From Kutzneria sp. CA-103260 (lineage in GTDB: Bacteria; Actinomycetota; Actinomycetes; Mycobacteriales; Pseudonocardiaceae): DNA of 64,000 nt. The position numbers and the translations under genes were made by a program. The stretch lies in the NCBI RefSeq assembly GCF_018263855.1, contig NZ_CP073318.1, positions 806,001 through 870,000 on the forward strand, written 5' to 3'. The notes below the pieces were generated by a model. The model was given only the letters and a program-made list of their open reading frames with translations, ran no database searches and was not told the origin of the DNA. Shown here in pieces: positions 15,140 through 22,440 of the stretch. The stretch's first letter is position 1. Each line of letters begins with the position of its first letter.

Positions 15140-16759
15140 CTAGTGGCAGGTGTAGGTCGGGCTGCTGTCCAGCGTCTTGCCGTCGACGCCGATCAGCTGC
15201 GTCTGGAACGTGGAGTCCGTCATCGACAGCTTCAGGACGCCGTAGGTCTTCAGCAGCTTCGCGGTGGTCGGGTGCTTGGCGCTGAGGTCGTAGAGGTTGG
15301 CGCCGCCGGAGCCGCCGACGATCTCGACCGGGCCTGCCGCGTCGGCCTTGCCGCTGGCGTTCTGCGGGACGAACCGCTCGTAGTCGTGGTCGTGGCCGTT
15401 GAGCACCAGGTCGACCTTGTTGTCCACCATGATGTTCCACAGCTGGACGCTGTCCTTGTTGTCGCCGTGGTCGCCGGAGCTCCACCTCGGGTGGTGGTAG
15501 TAGGCGGCCACACAGCCCTTGGTGTTCTTGGCCAGGTCCTGCTTCAGCCAGGCGATCTGGTCGGCTCCGCTGTCGTCCGGGGCGAAGTCGTCGTGCGTCA
15601 TGTAGGCGGTGGAGTCCAGCGCGATGAAGTGCCAGTTGCCCATGTCCCAGCTGTAGTAGCGCTGGCCGTTCGGCTTGGCGACGGACCCGAAGTACGTGTC
15701 GTAGCCGTTGTACTTCGGCTCGTCGTAGGTGTCGTGGTTGCCGGGCACGGGATGGGTGATGCTCCTGAACTTGCCCCACGTCTTGTCGTAGTAGTTCCGG
15801 TAGTCCGACAGGTGCGCGTCGTCGTACTGGTTGTCGCCCATGGTGATCAGCGCCGCCGGCCTCATCTGGTCGACCAGCTTGGCCGTCTTGACGTGCACGC
15901 AGTTCGAGTCGCTGGCGGTGCACTGCTCGGCGATGTCGCCGGCCGCGGCGAGGACGAACGCCCCGCTGCCGCCGGCCTTGGTCCGCACCGTGATCGGCGC
16001 GCTGGCCGGCGACACGTTGCCGGCGGTGTCCCGGGACCGCACGGCGTAGGTGTACGTCGTGTCGGACGCCAGCGCGATGTCGCTGTAGGTCGGGTCCTCG
16101 CTGCTGGCCACGACCGCGCCGTTGCGCAGGATGTCGTAGCCCGCGACGGCGACGTTGTCGGTGGCGGCGTTCCAGGACAGGGCGACGCTGGTGGCGCTGG
16201 TCTGGCCGGCGGTGAGGCCGGTCGGCGTGGTCGGCGCCTGGGTGTCGCCGGCGGAGTCGGCGACGCCGAAGACCTGCATCTCGTAGAAGGAGTAGCCGTA
16301 GCTGGTGGCCCGGGCCAGGCCGACGAAGCGCACGTAGCGGCCGTGGCCGGACAGACCGGTGAGGTCGTCGGTCTTGCCGTCGCCACTGTCGACGGCGGTG
16401 ACAGTGGTGAAGTTGGTGCCGTCGTCGGAGACCTCGATCCGGTACTGCTTGGCGTAGGCGGCTTCCCAGTTGATCACCACGCGGTGCACGGTGGCGGCCT
16501 GGCCCAGGTCGACGCGCAGCCACTGCGGGTCGGCGCCCGCGACGCTGGCCCAGCGGGTGCCGGTGGTGTTGCCGTCGACGGCCTTCGAGCCGGCGTACGA
16601 GGAACTCTCCACGGTCGAGGTGGCGACCGGTTTTCCCTGGGAGAGCAGCACATCGGCGGACGGGCTGGCGCCGGCCGCGACGAAGGCCGCGGGTAACAGC
16701 AACACCGCGGCGAGGACAGGGGCTAACCGGCCGAGTGGCCGTAGGCGGGTGGACGACAC
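15140..16759 (-). CDS. Secreted metallophosphoesterase with discoidin and FN3 modules
   Basis: The 539-residue protein has a Sec signal peptide (cleavage near AGA/ASP ~30), a discoidin/F5-8C module (~35-165, GKPVATSTVESSSYAG), one FN3 module (~172-260) and a calcineurin-like phosphoesterase domain (~265-539). The domain has all metal motifs: GDIAEQ, GDNQYDD, PGNHDTYDE, YHHPRW and NGHDHDYERF. This resembles the alkaline-phosphatase/purple-acid-like exported enzymes. It hydrolyses phosphate esters outside the cell, perhaps while bound to polysaccharide. GTG start with AAGGAG 6-7 nt upstream. A quasi-palindromic operator-like site lies 68 bp upstream (16827-16845). Confidence 0.88.
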   Translation of the reverse strand: MSSTRLRPLGRLAPVLAAVLLLPAAFVAAGASPSADVLLSQGKPVATSTVESSSYAGSKAVDGNTTGTRWASVAGADPQWLRVDLGQAATVHRVVINWEAAYAKQYRIEVSDDGTNFTTVTAVDSGDGKTDDLTGLSGHGRYVRFVGLARATSYGYSFYEMQVFGVADSAGDTQAPTTPTGLTAGQTSATSVALSWNAATDNVAVAGYDILRNGAVVASSEDPTYSDIALASDTTYTYAVRSRDTAGNVSPASAPITVRTKAGGSGAFVLAAAGDIAEQCTASDSNCVHVKTAKLVDQMRPAALITMGDNQYDDAHLSDYRNYYDKTWGKFRSITHPVPGNHDTYDEPKYNGYDTYFGSVAKPNGQRYYSWDMGNWHFIALDSTAYMTHDDFAPDDSGADQIAWLKQDLAKNTKGCVAAYYHHPRWSSGDHGDNKDSVQLWNIMVDNKVDLVLNGHDHDYERFVPQNASGKADAAGPVEIVGGSGGANLYDLSAKHPTTAKLLKTYGVLKLSMTDSTFQTQLIGVDGKTLDSSPTYTCH

Positions 16760-16826
16760 GTCGCGCTCCTTCAGGGGCCTTGGCGGGGGCGGGCGGCGGA
16801 CGACGCAGATGAACTTCGGGTAAACG

Positions 16827-16845
16827 GTTAAGAAACTTTCCTAAC
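16827..16845. promoter_or_regulatory. Operator-like palindrome upstream of the phosphoesterase operon
   Basis: GTTAAGAAACTTTCCTAAC is a 19-bp quasi-palindrome with one mismatched position pair around a central C. The GAAA-x-TTTC core resembles operators known in front of secreted glycan-active enzymes of streptomycetes (from memory). It lies 68-86 bp before the GTG start. Confidence 0.5.
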
Positions 16846-16925
16846 TAGCAGCTGACTGTAGGAGCAGTCACCGATGTCTGACAAGACGTGACTTTGACCT
16901 TGAATCGGTCAAGACGGGCAATCGG

Positions 16926-17138
16926 GTGAACGGAGTGCTGCTCGCCTTTGTCGCGGCGCTGCTCGTGCGGGGTCGGACCCCGGCGGTCGCCGGGGTGGGA
17001 GCGCTTTCCTGGCATCCCTGCGAAGAAGACTCCATTGCGGACTGTGCAACGCTCACCCTTCCGGTCGACCGGGCGGATCCCGCCACCCTGCCGATCCGCC
17101 CGCCGCTGGGCAGCGCGCGGATCAGCCATAGGGATTGA
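16926..17138 (+). pseudogene. 5' remnant of a secreted alpha/beta-hydrolase peptidase
   Basis: The 70-codon frame encodes a short hydrophobic export-like start followed by LSWHPCEEDSIADCATLTLP and a VDRADP segment. That WxPC...CATLxxPxDxxxP pattern is the N-terminus of the secreted tripeptidyl-aminopeptidase (S33) family, whose members are about 500 residues long. Here the frame ends after PATLPIR with unrelated residues and a stop, and no nucleophile GxSxG region follows. It looks like a truncated leftover rather than a working gene. A hairpin follows immediately. Confidence 0.55.
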
Positions 17139-17170
17139 GTCTCGGCGGCCCGACGTGGGCCGCCGAGACT
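17138..17170. terminator. Bidirectional hairpin terminator
   Basis: A perfect 14-bp inverted repeat (AGTCTCGGCGGCCC / GGGCCGCCGAGACT) with a 5-nt loop sits between the hydrolase remnant and the end of the carboxylesterase gene. Confidence 0.78.
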
Positions 17171-17173
17171 AGA

Positions 17174-18607
17174 TCAGGCGGAGTCGGTTGCCTCCTGCCA
17201 GGTGTCGCCGATTCGCATCCCGACGCCGTGCTCGCCGTACGCCGGCCAGCCGGGGGCGCCGGTCATCGCGAATCGGACCCATGCGCCGTGCATCCGCCGG
17301 GCGAGGTCCGGGGGCGGCACGGCGGTGCCGAAGAGCTTGCCGTGGCCGGACAACGTGGGCAGGTGCGGGAGGTCGAACACGAATGGCAGCTCCATGACGT
17401 GTGCGGCCCCGAGCTCCGAGGACTGCCAGGTGAACTCGTACCGGTAGGTGTTGTGCGGCGGGTGGGCCCGTGCCAGGGCCCGGGTGCCCGAACCGAACAG
17501 TCCCTCGGTCAGCAGGGCGGCCCGGATCTCCCTCGCCGACGCGTCCGGCCGCGTCTGCCGGTGCGCGGCGACCGTCTTCGCCGGCTCGGGAGACATCATC
17601 GCGGCGGTGTCATGCACGTCCTTCCAAGTGGTGGCACCGGAAATCACGTAGAGCCTGCCCTCGTCGCTGTTGGTGCCGAGCAGGAGATCGACCCCCTCGG
17701 CCCGGCCACGGGCCAAGGCGGCCGCCGGCTGCTCGTCGGCGACAACGCTGAACGGGCTGAGTCCCATCAGCGGGTCCGGCGTGCCGTCGACGGTCAGATC
17801 GAGTCCGGCCAGTGCCGAACAGGCCGACACCAGATCGGCGTCCGACATCGCGGCGAGGGCGGTGGCGGTGCCGGGCACGCCGAGCCGCAGTGCGAGTTGT
17901 CGCGTGACGAGCTTCGCCTGGTTCCGGCTGAACGCCCCGGTGCCGCTGCCGCTTTGCAGGATCGCGCGGCGAACGAGGCCGTCCACCCGAGGATCGGCCA
18001 GCAGTGCGGCGATCAGGGTCGCCCCCGCGGACTGGCCGAACACCGTGACGTTCGTGGGGTCGCCGCCGAACGCGGTGATGTTGCGGCTGACCCATCGCAG
18101 CGCCGCCAGCACGTCGAGCAGGCCGCGATTGTCGGGTGCGTCGGGCAGGTGCAGGAACCCGGCCACGTTCAGCCGGTAGTTGACGGTGACCAGCACGACG
18201 CCGTCCCGGGCGAAGGCGGTTCCGTCGTAGAGTGGGCTGCGCGTCGAACCGGCGGAAAACCCGCCCCCGTGCACGAAAACCATCACGGGCAGGTCAGCGT
18301 GACGGCCGGCCGGCGTCCATACATCGACGGACAGGTACTCCTCGCCCGGAACCCAACCCGACCCGAAGTACGGCGACATGTCGAGCTCACCGAACGCGCC
18401 GCGTTGTGGTTGCGGTGCGGTGGGTCCCGGCACCGTGGCATCCCGGACGTCTGGCCAGCGTGCCGGCGGTTGCGGTGCCGCGAACCGGCCGGGCCCCTGA
18501 GGTGCGGCGGCATACGGAATCGCGTGGAACACGGCGACATCGTCGGACACACGCCCGCGCACTGCGCCCGAGTCGAGGGCGACTTCCCAGTGGGACAAGG
18601 ACATCAC
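17174..18607 (-). CDS. Type-B carboxylesterase
   Basis: The 477-residue alpha/beta hydrolase has the carboxylesterase pattern: oxyanion loop FVHGGGF, NRGLLDVLAALRWVSRNI and the nucleophile GQSAGA, with an acid near TNSDEGR and a C-terminal His region (AHVMELPFVFD). No signal peptide is seen, so it is probably cytoplasmic, as for p-nitrobenzyl esterase relatives. GTG and ATG starts are adjacent (18607, 18604); either overlaps the stop of the upstream metallo-beta-lactamase-fold gene. The pair is divergent from the HTH regulator at 19679, which probably controls it. Natural ester substrate unknown. Confidence 0.88.
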   Translation of the reverse strand: MMSLSHWEVALDSGAVRGRVSDDVAVFHAIPYAAAPQGPGRFAAPQPPARWPDVRDATVPGPTAPQPQRGAFGELDMSPYFGSGWVPGEEYLSVDVWTPAGRHADLPVMVFVHGGGFSAGSTRSPLYDGTAFARDGVVLVTVNYRLNVAGFLHLPDAPDNRGLLDVLAALRWVSRNITAFGGDPTNVTVFGQSAGATLIAALLADPRVDGLVRRAILQSGSGTGAFSRNQAKLVTRQLALRLGVPGTATALAAMSDADLVSACSALAGLDLTVDGTPDPLMGLSPFSVVADEQPAAALARGRAEGVDLLLGTNSDEGRLYVISGATTWKDVHDTAAMMSPEPAKTVAAHRQTRPDASAREIRAALLTEGLFGSGTRALARAHPPHNTYRYEFTWQSSELGAAHVMELPFVFDLPHLPTLSGHGKLFGTAVPPPDLARRMHGAWVRFAMTGAPGWPAYGEHGVGMRIGDTWQEATDSA

Positions 18608-19524
18608 TCGTCCCCGGTCCGCTCCGGCGCTGAGAACGGTGCCCAGTCCCGCAAGGCGAACCCCGCGCCTTCCGCACGCACGCGTACCCCGCCGCCACCG
18701 CCGAGGTGCGCGGGAAAGACCAGTGAATGCTCGTCGGCCGCACGGGCCAGCAGATCCCGGCGCGTCGCCCGCGCCTGCTCGGGGTCTTCGCAGAAGCAGC
18801 TGTTCACGTCCGGGTGGAGGAACTGCAGCGGGCTGTGCACCAGATCACCCACGAACATGGCCCGGGTTCCCGCCGACTCGACCAGGACGACCGACGAGCC
18901 CGGCGTGTGCCCGGGCGCCGCGGCCAACCGAATGCCGTCATCGATCACGTGCTCGCCCTCCCACAGGTCGACCAACCCGGCCCGGTGCACCGGTGCGACG
19001 CTGTCCTCGAAGACGTTCTGGTTGTGCGAGCCGCCGGCCGGGACGTGCCCGCCGGCCGGGTTCCAGTACTCGAAGTCCCGCGCCGGCATGAGATAGCGGG
19101 CGTTGGGGAAGGTCGGTACCCACTCCCGCCCCGCCAGCACGGTGTTCCACCCGACGTGGTCGTTGTGCAGGTGGGTGTTGACGACGATGTCCACCTCCTC
19201 CGGGCGCACCCCGGCCGCGGCCAGGTCGGCGAGGAAGTTCGAGCGGCGGTGCCCCCACAACGGGACGTACGGCCGCTCCTTGCCGTTGCCGACCCCGGTG
19301 TCGATGAGAATCGTCCGGCCCTGGCTGCGCAGCACCCACGTCTGGATCGCGGACCGCACCATGCCCGCGTCGTTGTCGAGGAAGTGCGGCACGAGCCAGC
19401 TTTCGTTGTCCTGCCACATCGACGGGGTGCTGTCGGGGAAGAACGTCTCGGGCGTGAGCTCCACGGAGCCGAAGAACTCCGGGACACGGGTGAGGGTGAC
19501 GGAGCCAAGATCGATCGGTGACAT
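18604..19524 (-). CDS. Metallo-beta-lactamase-fold hydrolase
   Basis: The 306-residue protein has the HxHxDH motif in VVNTHLHNDHVGW (~119), a downstream His in AAAPGHTPGSS and Asp in FVGDLVHSP, the dinuclear zinc ligands of this fold. It is of the size of AHL-lactonase/quinone-cleaving relatives. Start ATG at 19524 is chosen because the family's first strand begins there; the open frame upstream lacks support. It overlaps the carboxylesterase gene downstream by a few nt, so both hydrolases are probably translated together and may act in sequence on an ester or lactone (inference). Confidence 0.85.
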   Translation of the reverse strand: MSPIDLGSVTLTRVPEFFGSVELTPETFFPDSTPSMWQDNESWLVPHFLDNDAGMVRSAIQTWVLRSQGRTILIDTGVGNGKERPYVPLWGHRRSNFLADLAAAGVRPEEVDIVVNTHLHNDHVGWNTVLAGREWVPTFPNARYLMPARDFEYWNPAGGHVPAGGSHNQNVFEDSVAPVHRAGLVDLWEGEHVIDDGIRLAAAPGHTPGSSVVLVESAGTRAMFVGDLVHSPLQFLHPDVNSCFCEDPEQARATRRDLLARAADEHSLVFPAHLGGGGGVRVRAEGAGFALRDWAPFSAPERTGDE

Positions 19525-19678
19525 GGGCGAGTTCTGCTTCTTTCTGAACGGTGGGAAAAGCCCGCGGCAGCGGACTCGTCCACCCTCGTCCCGGATGCTC
19601 GGGCCCAGCCAGACCAGCGTTGTCCTACCACCGGCATGGTCAGGCTCGGCCTCGGCCACGCGTCGCATACTGGACGTC

Positions 19679-20557
19679 ATGAGCGGAACGGGTCGGCTGG
19701 CCGAGTACCTACAGGCATGCCGGTCGCGTCTGCGGCCGGAGGACGTCGGCCTCGGCACCTACGGCGAGCGGCGCCGGGTGCCCGGACTGCGCCGCGAGGA
19801 GGTCGCGGGCCTCGCCGGGGTCAGCACGTCGTACTACGTCCGGCTGGAGCAGGGCCAGTCGTTGAACGCCTCGACCGAGGTCATCGACGGCATTGCCCGG
19901 GCACTGCGGCTCGACCCCGACGAGCACGAGCACCTGCGCGCCCTGGCCCGGCCGCCGCGACAATCGGCCGCGCCACGGCCGCCGGCCGAACGGGTCGCGC
20001 CCGCCACGGCGGAACTGATGGCCGCCCTGGGCGACGTGCCGGCGGTCCTGCTGGGGCGGCGCAACGACGTGCTCGCCTGGAATCCGCTCGGCCATGCCCT
20101 GTTCGCCGGACATCTCGACCCCGACTCTCCCTCGCGCCCGCAGGAACGTCCGAACATGGCCCGGCTGGTCTTCCGCGACGCGCACACCCGCGAGCTCTAT
20201 CCACAATGGACAGCCAAGGCCCGCGCGGTGGTCGGCAACCTCCGGCTGGTCGCCGGCCGTCACCCGGAGGACCGTGAACTCAACACGCTCATCGGCGAAC
20301 TGGTCACCAGCAGCCCCGAGTTCGCGACCATGTGGGCGGATCACCGGGTGCGCACGTGCAGCACCGCCGGGCACCGGATGCGTCATCCGCTGGTCGGAGA
20401 CCTCACGGTGAACCAGCAGCCGCTCCTGCTCGCCCACGCCCCGGAGCACACGTTGACGATCGTCACCGCGGAGCCGGACTCACCATCACAGGCGGCACTC
20501 GACCTGCTCGCGCGGGCAGTGTCGGAGGGACGGCCCCGCAGTGCGGGAAACCCCTGA
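19679..20557 (+). CDS. XRE-type regulator with MmyB-like ligand domain
   Basis: The 292-residue protein has a helix-turn-helix (RREEVAGLAGVSTSYYVRLE, ~39-58) preceded by the typical RRRVPGLRREE, and a C-terminal MmyB-like PAS-type domain (LGRRNDVLAWNPLGHALF...). These regulators are often next to short-chain oxidoreductases or hydrolases they repress or activate. The ATG at 19679 has CATACT 7 nt before it and no ribosome site, consistent with a leaderless message. It is divergent from the MBL-fold hydrolase/esterase pair, its likely target. The ligand is unknown. Confidence 0.87.
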   Translation: MSGTGRLAEYLQACRSRLRPEDVGLGTYGERRRVPGLRREEVAGLAGVSTSYYVRLEQGQSLNASTEVIDGIARALRLDPDEHEHLRALARPPRQSAAPRPPAERVAPATAELMAALGDVPAVLLGRRNDVLAWNPLGHALFAGHLDPDSPSRPQERPNMARLVFRDAHTRELYPQWTAKARAVVGNLRLVAGRHPEDRELNTLIGELVTSSPEFATMWADHRVRTCSTAGHRMRHPLVGDLTVNQQPLLLAHAPEHTLTIVTAEPDSPSQAALDLLARAVSEGRPRSAGNP

Positions 20558-20567
20558 CGCTAGCGGG

Positions 20568-21221
20568 TCATGCCTGTTCCGCTGGACCTGGCGGCAGGTC
20601 ACGTCTGCGGCAGAACTCGCCCAGTGACGGCTCCATGAGATCGAAGATTCGTGGGGCGGTCGTGGCCAGTTCGGCGAAGACCGCGTCGCGTGGTTCACCG
20701 GCCAGCACGCGCCTGCTGGTTTCGGTGAACAACGCGCGATGCACCGACGCGAGCTGAGTGGCGATGACCCGCAGCCGGAGACTGTCTTCGCCGGTCTCGG
20801 CCGCGATGGCATCGCCCAGGGCGCGCTCTCGCAGGTCGGCGATCTCGCGGGCGCGATGGGTCAGTACCCGGCTGTCGTCGACGATCCGGGCGAAGACGGC
20901 GCCGGGCGGGCCGAGCGTGACATCGCCCGCGGCGATCCGGTGCGTGCAGTCACGGCGGATCGCGGTCAGCATGCTCTCCCCGCGAGCACGCGCGGCGACG
21001 GCGTCGGCGAGGCTGCGGATGGTCGCCTCGGCCTGGTCGAAGACCAGGTCCTCCTTGCGTGGGAAGTAGTTCGTCACGGTCATCTTCGACACCCCGGCCG
21101 CGTCGGCGATCTGCGGGATCGTGACCTCGTCGAAGCCTCGCTCCGCGAACAGGGTCATCGCGGCCGTGGACAGGGTGTCCCGGGTTCGCTGCTTGCGCTG
21201 GTGACGTAGCCCACTCGCCAT
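20568..21221 (-). CDS. TetR-family repressor
   Basis: The 217-residue protein has an N-terminal TetR DNA-binding domain (TRDTLSTAAMTLFAERGFDE, then IADAAGVSKMTVTNYFPRKE) and an all-helical C-terminal ligand domain. ATG at 21221 is used because TAGGAT lies 7 nt before it; the GTG two codons earlier would abut it. It is divergent from a quinone reductase-like gene, and a perfect inverted repeat between them (21254-21278) is the expected operator. It should control itself and the reductase. Confidence 0.9.
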   Translation of the reverse strand: MASGLRHQRKQRTRDTLSTAAMTLFAERGFDEVTIPQIADAAGVSKMTVTNYFPRKEDLVFDQAEATIRSLADAVAARARGESMLTAIRRDCTHRIAAGDVTLGPPGAVFARIVDDSRVLTHRAREIADLRERALGDAIAAETGEDSLRLRVIATQLASVHRALFTETSRRVLAGEPRDAVFAELATTAPRIFDLMEPSLGEFCRRRDLPPGPAEQA

Positions 21222-21253
21222 GGGCACATCCTACTGCTGATCTTGATCCGACA

Positions 21254-21278
21254 TAAACTTATGCTAGACATAAGTTTA
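21254..21278. promoter_or_regulatory. TetR operator between divergent genes
   Basis: TAAACTTATG (21254-21263) and CATAAGTTTA (21269-21278) form a perfect 10-bp inverted repeat with a 5-bp spacer. It lies 33 bp before the TetR start and 41 bp before the reductase start, in an AT-rich patch that also must hold both promoters. Confidence 0.82.
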
Positions 21279-21318
21279 GGCGCCTCGTCGGGGTGCCGCG
21301 AACAGGAAGGCCATCGAG

Positions 21319-22272
21319 ATGAAGGCAGCCGTGGTCCACGAGTGGGGGCACACTCCAGTCCTGGAGGACTTCGAGACCCCTGAAGCAGGCGAAGGCGAGG
21401 TCCGGGTCGCGGTGACGGCCTCGGCACTGACCAACTTCACCAAGCTGCGCGCGGCCGGAAAGCACTACAGCGCCGCCACCCCGCCCCCGTTCATCCCGGG
21501 GATCGACGGCATCGGGCGAAGCGAGGACGGACGCCGTGTCTACTTCCTGTTCCCCCGCGCACCGTTTGGCGGCCTGGCCGAGGCTGCGGTCGTCCCATCG
21601 TCCCGGTGTGTCCCGGTCCCCGACGGGGTCGATGACATCACGCTGGCGGCGATCGCGGACCCCGGGATGTCGTCGTGGGCTGCACTGGAGGTGCGCGCGA
21701 AACTGACACCCGGTGAAACCGTCCTGATCAACGGCGCCACCGGGACGGCCGGCGGGCTCGCGGTGCAGATCGCCAAGCACCTGGGAGCCAGCACGGTCAT
21801 CGTCACCGGCCGACGCCGCGACGCGTTGGAGCCCCTGCTCGACCACGGTGCCGACGAGATCATCGAACTGGCCGAGGGTGAACCGCTGCACGCGGCCTTG
21901 CGCGCCGCCTTTCAACGCGGCGTGGACATCGTGCTCGACTACCTGTGGGGCGGCAGCGCCGAAAGCATCCTCGCCGCGGCAGGCGCCGGTCGCGCCGATC
22001 GCCCGATGCGGTTCATCCAGATCGGAACTGCCAGCGCGCGCACCATCACCGTGCCCGGTGACCTGCTGCATTCCTCCGCCATCGAGATCATGGGAAGCGG
22101 CGTCGGCAGCGTCCACCCCACCGCGATCATGGGCATTCTGGGCAGGCTGATGAACGCGGCGCCGGCTGCCGGTTTTCACGTCGCCACACGAGCTTTTTCG
22201 CTCACCGAGGTTGGGGACGCCTGGTCGGTCGAGGCCCGCACGCCACGCGTCGTGGTGACGATGAACCGGTGA
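21319..22272 (+). CDS. Medium-chain dehydrogenase/reductase, quinone oxidoreductase-like
   Basis: The 317-residue protein has the MDR fold: an N-terminal GroES-like domain (MKAAVVHEWGHTPVLEDFET) and a nucleotide-binding domain with INGATGTAGGLAVQIAKHLG (~140-159), the AxGxxG pattern for NADPH. The zinc-binding Cys/His set of alcohol dehydrogenases is not present, so it fits the zinc-free quinone oxidoreductase group. ATG has AGGAAGG upstream. The divergent TetR and its operator indicate induction by a small electrophile or quinone (inference). Confidence 0.87.
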   Translation: MKAAVVHEWGHTPVLEDFETPEAGEGEVRVAVTASALTNFTKLRAAGKHYSAATPPPFIPGIDGIGRSEDGRRVYFLFPRAPFGGLAEAAVVPSSRCVPVPDGVDDITLAAIADPGMSSWAALEVRAKLTPGETVLINGATGTAGGLAVQIAKHLGASTVIVTGRRRDALEPLLDHGADEIIELAEGEPLHAALRAAFQRGVDIVLDYLWGGSAESILAAAGAGRADRPMRFIQIGTASARTITVPGDLLHSSAIEIMGSGVGSVHPTAIMGILGRLMNAAPAAGFHVATRAFSLTEVGDAWSVEARTPRVVVTMNR

Positions 22273-22389
22273 TCGGTCCTGCACCTGACCGAAAACGGTG
22301 GGATTGCCCACCCGATGGCCACACCTTGGCCGGCACCGGTTCCGTGACCGGTTCCAGACAAGTCGCCCCGACCCTCTTGTCTGGCGCGT

Positions 22390-22420
22390 GACCACGTCGT
22401 ACCACTGGTTTGACGTGGTC
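22390..22420. promoter_or_regulatory. Inverted repeat upstream of the GH3 gene
   Basis: GACCACGTC (22390-22398) and GACGTGGTC (22412-22420) form a perfect 9-bp inverted repeat with a 13-bp spacer, ending 20 bp before the GH3 start codon. It overlaps the expected ribosome-binding region and may be an operator or a 5' hairpin. Confidence 0.4.
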
Positions 22421-22440
22421 GCGGCAGGCAAGGGGGCCTC

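Noticed and set aside
14654..16696. 680-codon plus-strand frame
   Set aside because: It is antisense to the metallophosphoesterase and MFS genes and has no domain-like pattern.
16996..17009. CebR-like operator TGGGAGCGCTTTCC
   Set aside because: It matches only about 11 of 14 positions and lies inside the coding part of the hydrolase remnant.
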